From contig NZ_JANJZD010000007.1 of NCBI RefSeq assembly GCF_024623325.1, forward strand, positions 62,001-126,000: DNA of 64,000 nucleotides, written 5' to 3'. Positions 59,619 through 64,000 of this stretch are shown in pieces. A model generated the notes under the pieces. That model ran no database searches. It saw only the letters and a list, made by a program, of their open reading frames with translations, and was not told the DNA's origin. A program made the translations under genes and the position numbers. The number at the start of each line of letters is the position of its first letter. Positions within the stretch are counted from its first letter, which is position 1. The stretch comes from Acetatifactor muris (GTDB lineage Bacteria; Bacillota; Clostridia; Lachnospirales; Lachnospiraceae).

Positions 59619-60806
59619 TCACGACAGCCTCCCCTTAAAGTCCTCATAGCCGAATTCCTTCACCATAACGCACTCGCCGTCCTTCCTGCGCAAAACGATG
59701 GCAGGCAGAGGCATTCCGTTGAAAGTATTATTCTTCACCATGGAATAGATGGCCATATCTTCGAATACCAGTCTGTCTCCCTCTTTCAGCGGTTCCTCAA
59801 AGGAATACTCCCCGATGATGTCTCCTGCCAGACAGGTAGGTCCGCTCAGCCGATATGTATACGCCTTCTCCCCCGGTTCGCCGCTTCCCTCCAGCGGCGG
59901 TCTGTAAGGCATCTCCAGCACATCCGGCATATGGCAGGCGGCGGATGTGTCCAGTATGGCAATGTCAGTCCCATTGTGCAGGGTCTCCAATACCGTGGTC
60001 ACCAAAAAGCCCGCGTTCAGCGCCACCGCCTCCCCGGGCTCCAGATATACTGTCAGTCCGTACTTCTCCTGCATCCTTCTGATACACCGCTCAAGACGGG
60101 GAATGTCATAATCCGCTCTGGTTATATGATGTCCTCCACCGAAGTTTATCCACTTCATCCCCGGCAGATATGCACCGAACTGCTCTTCCACCGCATCCAG
60201 AGTCTTCTCCAGGTCGTCGGAATTCTGTTCACAGAGTGTATGAAAATGCAGACCATCCAGACAAGACAATATATCCGAAGATATAGCATCCTCCCCGGAA
60301 TCCGGCCTGACCCGGAAATTCTCCGCCGTCACCCCCAACCTTGATCCGGGTGCACAGGGATCATAAATGGCATGGGTCTCCTGGGTGGAACACTCCGGAT
60401 TGATGCGCAGCCCAATGCTTTTTCCGGCGCCTTTGGCCCGGAGGCCGAACTTTTCCACCTGCCTCCAGGAATTGAATACAATGTGCTCACAATACCGCAG
60501 GATCTCTTCGAAATCCTTTTCCCGATAGGCAGGAGAAAAGATGTGATTTTCCACTTTCTTTCCCTCCCGGGCCAGAGGCACCGCCATCTCCTCCGCGCAC
60601 AGTCTCGCTTCATACAGTCCGCTCGCCGTGGCGCCGCAGAGAACTCTCCCGATTAACGGGTACAATGTATAAAAAGAAAAGGCTTTCTGGGCCAGCAAAA
60701 TCTTCGCTCCGGTCCGATTCATCACGCCTGCGAGAATCTCCAGATTCTTTTCAATCAAAGCCTCATCTACCACATAACAGGGTGTGGGTAATTGCGCTGA
60801 TTTCAT
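59619..60806 (-). CDS. nspC: Carboxynorspermidine/carboxyspermidine decarboxylase
   Basis: 395-aa alanine-racemase-fold PLP enzyme from ATG 60806 (AAGGAG 6 bp upstream; a longer frame starts at 60905). It carries TPCYVVDEALIEKNLEIL, the PLP lysine in KILLAQKAFSFYTLYP, GLRINPECSTQE, LDGLHFHTLCEQNSDDLEKTL and EPGEAVALNAGF. It makes spermidine or norspermidine in the carboxyspermidine route. Neighbouring aguA and aguB supply putrescine. The partner carboxyspermidine dehydrogenase is not in the window. Confidence 0.93.
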   Translation of the reverse strand: MKSAQLPTPCYVVDEALIEKNLEILAGVMNRTGAKILLAQKAFSFYTLYPLIGRVLCGATASGLYEARLCAEEMAVPLAREGKKVENHIFSPAYREKDFEEILRYCEHIVFNSWRQVEKFGLRAKGAGKSIGLRINPECSTQETHAIYDPCAPGSRLGVTAENFRVRPDSGEDAISSDILSCLDGLHFHTLCEQNSDDLEKTLDAVEEQFGAYLPGMKWINFGGGHHITRADYDIPRLERCIRRMQEKYGLTVYLEPGEAVALNAGFLVTTVLETLHNGTDIAILDTSAACHMPDVLEMPYRPPLEGSGEPGEKAYTYRLSGPTCLAGDIIGEYSFEEPLKEGDRLVFEDMAIYSMVKNNTFNGMPLPAIVLRRKDGECVMVKEFGYEDFKGRLS

Positions 60807-60835
60807 AACAGTCTCCTTATCTATACTCAATTCTA

Positions 60836-62830
60836 CTATACACACTTTCCCTGAAAAAGCAAGTCCGGCTGCTCCTTCGTATAATATTGTGCCTGCGCAT
60901 TCCACAGCTCCCTGTATTTTCCTCCCTCTTGAGCCAGAAGTGTCTCATGTTTTCCTCTCTGCAGAATACTCCCTTCATGGAACACCACAATCTCATCGCA
61001 GAACCGGCAGGAAGCCAGCCTGTGGCTGATATAGACAGCAGTCCTGTCTCCCACAATCTCATTGAATTTCGTGTAAATCTCATACTCTGCCACCGGATCC
61101 AGAGCCGCTGTGGGCTCATCCAGAATGATAAAAGGGGCGTCATGGTACAGAGACCTGGCAATGGCGACTTTCTGGGCCTCGCCTCCGGAAAGCTGTACAC
61201 CCTTATCATCCAGTTCCTTAAAAAGGATAGTATCCAGCCCCTCCGGCCGGGCAGCAAGCCAGTCAGAAAGCCCTGCTCTCTCCACACACCGGACAGCCCG
61301 CTCGCGGTCATAATCCTGGCTGTTCCAGGATGCTTTTCTGCCTCTTCCACCTTTTCTGACGCTTCCTCCTGTGTCTGCGGCAATGCTTCCGGCAGCCACA
61401 TTATCCAGAAGGCTTACGGCAAGCAGCTGAAAATCCTGAAAGACCACGGAAAACACGCCGAGATATTCCTGATAATTGTACTTGCGGATATCGATTCCAT
61501 TCAGAAGAATCTCTCCTTCCGTGGGGTCGTACAGACGACACAGAAGCTTGATGAAGGTAGTCTTGCCCGAGCCGTTCTGTCCCACCACCGCCAGCCTCTC
61601 CCCCACTTTGAACTTCAGGGATACATTCTTAAGGGCCCAGCTCTCTGTATTCGGATACCGAAAGCTCACATTTCGAAATTCCACCTCATACTTTCTGTCG
61701 GAGCGCTTTTCCACCGTCAGAGAACCCTGGTACATCTCATTGGGAATATCCAGGAATTCAAAAATCATTTTTAACGTATCACTGTTGACCCGTGCCTCCC
61801 CGATTACCTTCAGCACACCCGCAAACCCTGTGGAAAAAGCTGTAATCCCGCCGATATACTGCGTCACGGCGCCCACCCCGAAGGCGCCGCCCCAGGCCTT
61901 CAGGCACACGAACAGATATACCACCCCCAGGAACAGTCTGGATGCGGCCGCTGACAGCGCAAACAGGCATCCCATCCATCCCCTGGCATCCCGGGCCATA
62001 CCGCTGTTTATTCCGTTCTTGAAATCAGCCACCTGTTCAATTTTCTCAATCCCATACACATCCTGTCTGTAAATTCTCATATCCGACGCCCGCCTCTCCT
62101 GCCGGAACAAATCCATACAGAAAAAATAAATCCGGTTCCCGAGCTTCTGGGTCTCATCATGCTTCATCACACGCATCTCCGCCATGGTGGCCAGCCACGG
62201 TGAAAGTATCGTTACCCCCGCCATTACCAGCACAAGCAACAGGATAAAGAGAGGACTGTTCAGTACTGTCAGCCATCCCGCCTGTTCCGGCACCGGCAGT
62301 CTGAACAGAGAAACCGTAAGAACTGCTGCTCCGGCGATTCGGAACATTTCCTTCATCAGACATTCAAAATGTTCATATATTTTACCCAGCCCCCAGCCGC
62401 TCCACATCTCCCGCTGATGAATTCGGCTCAGCAGCTCATGGGTGGACGCATCGTCCGCCGCACAGAAATCCATGGTAAGCAGCTTCCGGGAAATCCGTAC
62501 CTCTCCCTGATAATACATGACAGAAGCGAGCGCCTGCTTCCATCTGCCGACCAGCGCCTTCAGCAGATAAGCCACTGCATCCGCAGTCAGCAATACAATT
62601 ACCCATCTCTGTAACAGCTCCGGCCGCCTCAGACCCGCCAGCTCATCCAGAAGTCTGGCGGAAAAATAAAGCGTCAGATAAGGAACCAGAGCCTCAAGCA
62701 CTGAATGTAAGGCGGCGGATACAAACAACATGGGACATTCCCTGCACCAGAGTAAAACCGCCCTTTTATTCAGAGAAAATACTTCCCTCCAGGAAAGTTC
62801 TTTCTTTTTTTCCTTCTTTTTACTCTTCAT
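60836..62830 (-). CDS. ABC half-transporter with ATPase-domain insertion
   Basis: 664 aa. Helices lie at about 40-345. The nucleotide-binding domain has VGQNGSGKTTFIKLLCRLYDP, QLSGGEAQKVAIARSLYHDA, FIILDEPTAALDP and VYISHRLASCRFC. A basic insertion of about 30 residues (IAADTGGSVRKGGRGRKASW region) sits between the Q-loop and the signature. It pairs with the next gene upstream. Typical of multidrug or peptide exporters in clostridia; substrate unknown. 36 bp separate it from its partner. Confidence 0.9.
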   Translation of the reverse strand: MKSKKKEKKKELSWREVFSLNKRAVLLWCRECPMLFVSAALHSVLEALVPYLTLYFSARLLDELAGLRRPELLQRWVIVLLTADAVAYLLKALVGRWKQALASVMYYQGEVRISRKLLTMDFCAADDASTHELLSRIHQREMWSGWGLGKIYEHFECLMKEMFRIAGAAVLTVSLFRLPVPEQAGWLTVLNSPLFILLLVLVMAGVTILSPWLATMAEMRVMKHDETQKLGNRIYFFCMDLFRQERRASDMRIYRQDVYGIEKIEQVADFKNGINSGMARDARGWMGCLFALSAAASRLFLGVVYLFVCLKAWGGAFGVGAVTQYIGGITAFSTGFAGVLKVIGEARVNSDTLKMIFEFLDIPNEMYQGSLTVEKRSDRKYEVEFRNVSFRYPNTESWALKNVSLKFKVGERLAVVGQNGSGKTTFIKLLCRLYDPTEGEILLNGIDIRKYNYQEYLGVFSVVFQDFQLLAVSLLDNVAAGSIAADTGGSVRKGGRGRKASWNSQDYDRERAVRCVERAGLSDWLAARPEGLDTILFKELDDKGVQLSGGEAQKVAIARSLYHDAPFIILDEPTAALDPVAEYEIYTKFNEIVGDRTAVYISHRLASCRFCDEIVVFHEGSILQRGKHETLLAQEGGKYRELWNAQAQYYTKEQPDLLFQGKCV

Positions 62831-62865
62831 TTTAATATGCCCTCTCCCTCTGCTTTACAGCGTAT

Positions 62866-64000
62866 TTACTCATTTTCTCCCGGTCTGTCCACATAATATC
62901 TGCTCTGAATCCTGAAAAGCTCCGCGTAGGATTTTCCCAGTGTCATAAGCTCTTCATGGGTTCCCTCTTCCGCCACTTTCCCATCTCTCAGCAGAATGAT
63001 ACGGTCACAGAAACGGGTGGAAGCCAGTCTGTGAGAGATGAACACAGAAGACTTTCCCCGGCTCAGTTCATGGTATTTTCGGTAAATATCGCTCTCCGCA
63101 ATGGCATCCAGCGCCGCGGTAGGTTCATCCAGAATCATGACAGGGCTGTCTTTGTAGAGAAGCCTGGCCATCACCAGCCTCTGCTGTTCTCCTCCGGAGA
63201 GCTCCACCGCATCGTCATACACCTCTTTTACCAGATGGGTGCCATAGCCCTCCGGAAGAGCTTCCACCTTCCCGGCAAGTCCTGCCTTTTCCATACAATC
63301 CCGCATCCTGTACGAATCTGTCTCCTGTTCAAAGCAGGCCACATTCTCTCCAATTTCACCTGCCAACAGGGAAAATTCCTGGAATACAGCCGAAAAAAGC
63401 TGATAATAATCCCTGCGGTTATATTCCTTTATATTCACACCGTTCAGCAGCACCTCTCCCTCATCCGGATCATACAGGCCGCAGAGCAGCCTGACCAGTG
63501 TGGTCTTCCCGGCTCCGTTTGCCCCTACCACCGCCAGCTTCTCCCCGGGATGAAGCGTCAGATTCAGATGGAAGAAAGTCTCCTTCTCCGCGCCCGGATA
63601 GCGGAATGTCACATCTTTCAGCTCAATGGTATATTCTGTTCCCGGCATCACCTCAAGCGCCTTTCCCTTCTCAAATAAAAAAGGTTCCTCGTAATCCAGC
63701 ATTTCCCTGATACAGGATAAGTCCAGGCTCTGCTTCCGCAGTCTGGAAACGCTGTCCATAATCCCGGTAATCCAGGCTGTAAATCCACTGACAGCCGTGA
63801 AATAAAACAGAAACTCCGAAGCGCTAAAACTTCCCTGAACAGCCAGATAGAGCAGCCAGGCATAGGCAATCCCGTTTCTCAGAAAAGAAAGAGCCACATC
63901 CGTAAAGTCGGCCAGCAGACAGACTCTCTCCCTTCTCAGATAGAAATCCTGCAGCATCCTCATGTTTTTATCCTGCATCTCCCGAAGCCAGCCTCCGATT
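62866..64000 (-). CDS. ABC half-transporter (5' end outside window)
   Basis: At least 378 residues to the right edge; the frame remains open through 64000 (IGGWLRE precedes MQDKN), so the N-terminal helices are missing. Two helices remain (IAYAWLLYLAVQGSFSASEFLFYFTAVSGFTAW), then the ATPase domain: VGANGAGKTTLVRLLCGLYDP, ELSGGEQQRLVMARLLYKD, VMILDEPTAALDA and VFISHRLASTRFC. Both ATP sites look intact. Heterodimer partner of the 60836-62830 protein. Confidence 0.9.
   Translation of the reverse strand, partial: IGGWLREMQDKNMRMLQDFYLRRERVCLLADFTDVALSFLRNGIAYAWLLYLAVQGSFSASEFLFYFTAVSGFTAWITGIMDSVSRLRKQSLDLSCIREMLDYEEPFLFEKGKALEVMPGTEYTIELKDVTFRYPGAEKETFFHLNLTLHPGEKLAVVGANGAGKTTLVRLLCGLYDPDEGEVLLNGVNIKEYNRRDYYQLFSAVFQEFSLLAGEIGENVACFEQETDSYRMRDCMEKAGLAGKVEALPEGYGTHLVKEVYDDAVELSGGEQQRLVMARLLYKDSPVMILDEPTAALDAIAESDIYRKYHELSRGKSSVFISHRLASTRFCDRIILLRDGKVAEEGTHEELMTLGKSYAELFRIQSRYYVDRPGENE

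Overview
The window looks like a chromosomal segment of an anaerobic gut Firmicute, most likely a Lachnospiraceae-type Clostridium relative. The reasons are the moderate GC by eye, strong AGGAGG-type ribosome binding sites, a VanG/VanT-type pair, reverse rubrerythrin with rubredoxin, a T-box in front of proS, MecA, LuxS, NspC-type polyamine genes, DUF4080 radical SAM and CmpB-type membrane proteins. I see no rRNA, tRNA or CRISPR array. Gene identities rest on motifs and family knowledge; no database search was possible.

Layout. 1-5 kb (+): the 3' part of a VanG-like D-Ala-D-Ser ligase, a 1002-residue VanT-like membrane serine racemase, then rubrerythrin and rubredoxin for oxidative defence. 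5-15 kb (-): a translationally coupled trio (75-aa protein, GT-C-like membrane protein, AAA ATPase), ClpX with a long acidic N-terminus, TrmL, a lipoprotein, an aminotransferase with its Lrp regulator, an AIR-synthase-like protein and a VanW-family exported protein. 15-23 kb: a 209-aa protein (+), then a minus-strand run of galK, galT, phosphoesterase, B12-type radical SAM and a triple PepSY protein. 23-25.5 kb (-): a two-gene module of unknown function (PH-like, nuclease-like and glycine-zipper regions). 25.6-27 kb (+): luxS and mtnN, the two steps of S-adenosylhomocysteine recycling. 27-34.8 kb: GtrA, 2-hydroxyacid dehydrogenase and a membrane protein (-), a TSCPD protein with murG (+), trmB-trxA-yitT (-) and a D,D-carboxypeptidase (+). 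34.8-40.6 kb (-): exonuclease, proS with promoter, T-box leader and terminator, mecA, radical SAM, a 67-aa protein and an AraC regulator divergent from a GH4 alpha-galacturonidase (lplD).

42.3-48.2 kb is the accessory part: an Rpn-family nuclease with an in-frame 21-bp minisatellite, a small HTH gene, and a lone tyrosine recombinase placed exactly between two perfect, oppositely oriented 28-bp sites. Each site has two 10-bp inverted arms around an asymmetric 8-bp core, the same architecture as lox or FRT sites. I read this as a self-inverting DNA switch of about 1.2 kb next to an MFS transporter and a glycerophosphodiesterase gene. It is the best candidate here for an undescribed system.

48-64 kb: marR with two ABC exporter half-genes and an NTP pyrophosphatase (-), a glycyl-radical activase with a damaged-looking N-terminus (-), a duplicated CmpB membrane protein (+), a second GT-C-like protein (-), the polyamine genes aguA, aguB and nspC (-), a possible small RNA or small protein locus near 59.4 kb (+), and a pair of ABC half-transporters running off the right edge (-).

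Recurrent themes are cell-envelope and peptidoglycan functions (VanG/VanT, VanW, MurG, D,D-carboxypeptidase, GtrA, GT-C) and frequent 4-bp stop/start overlaps (ATGA, GTGA, TTGA).
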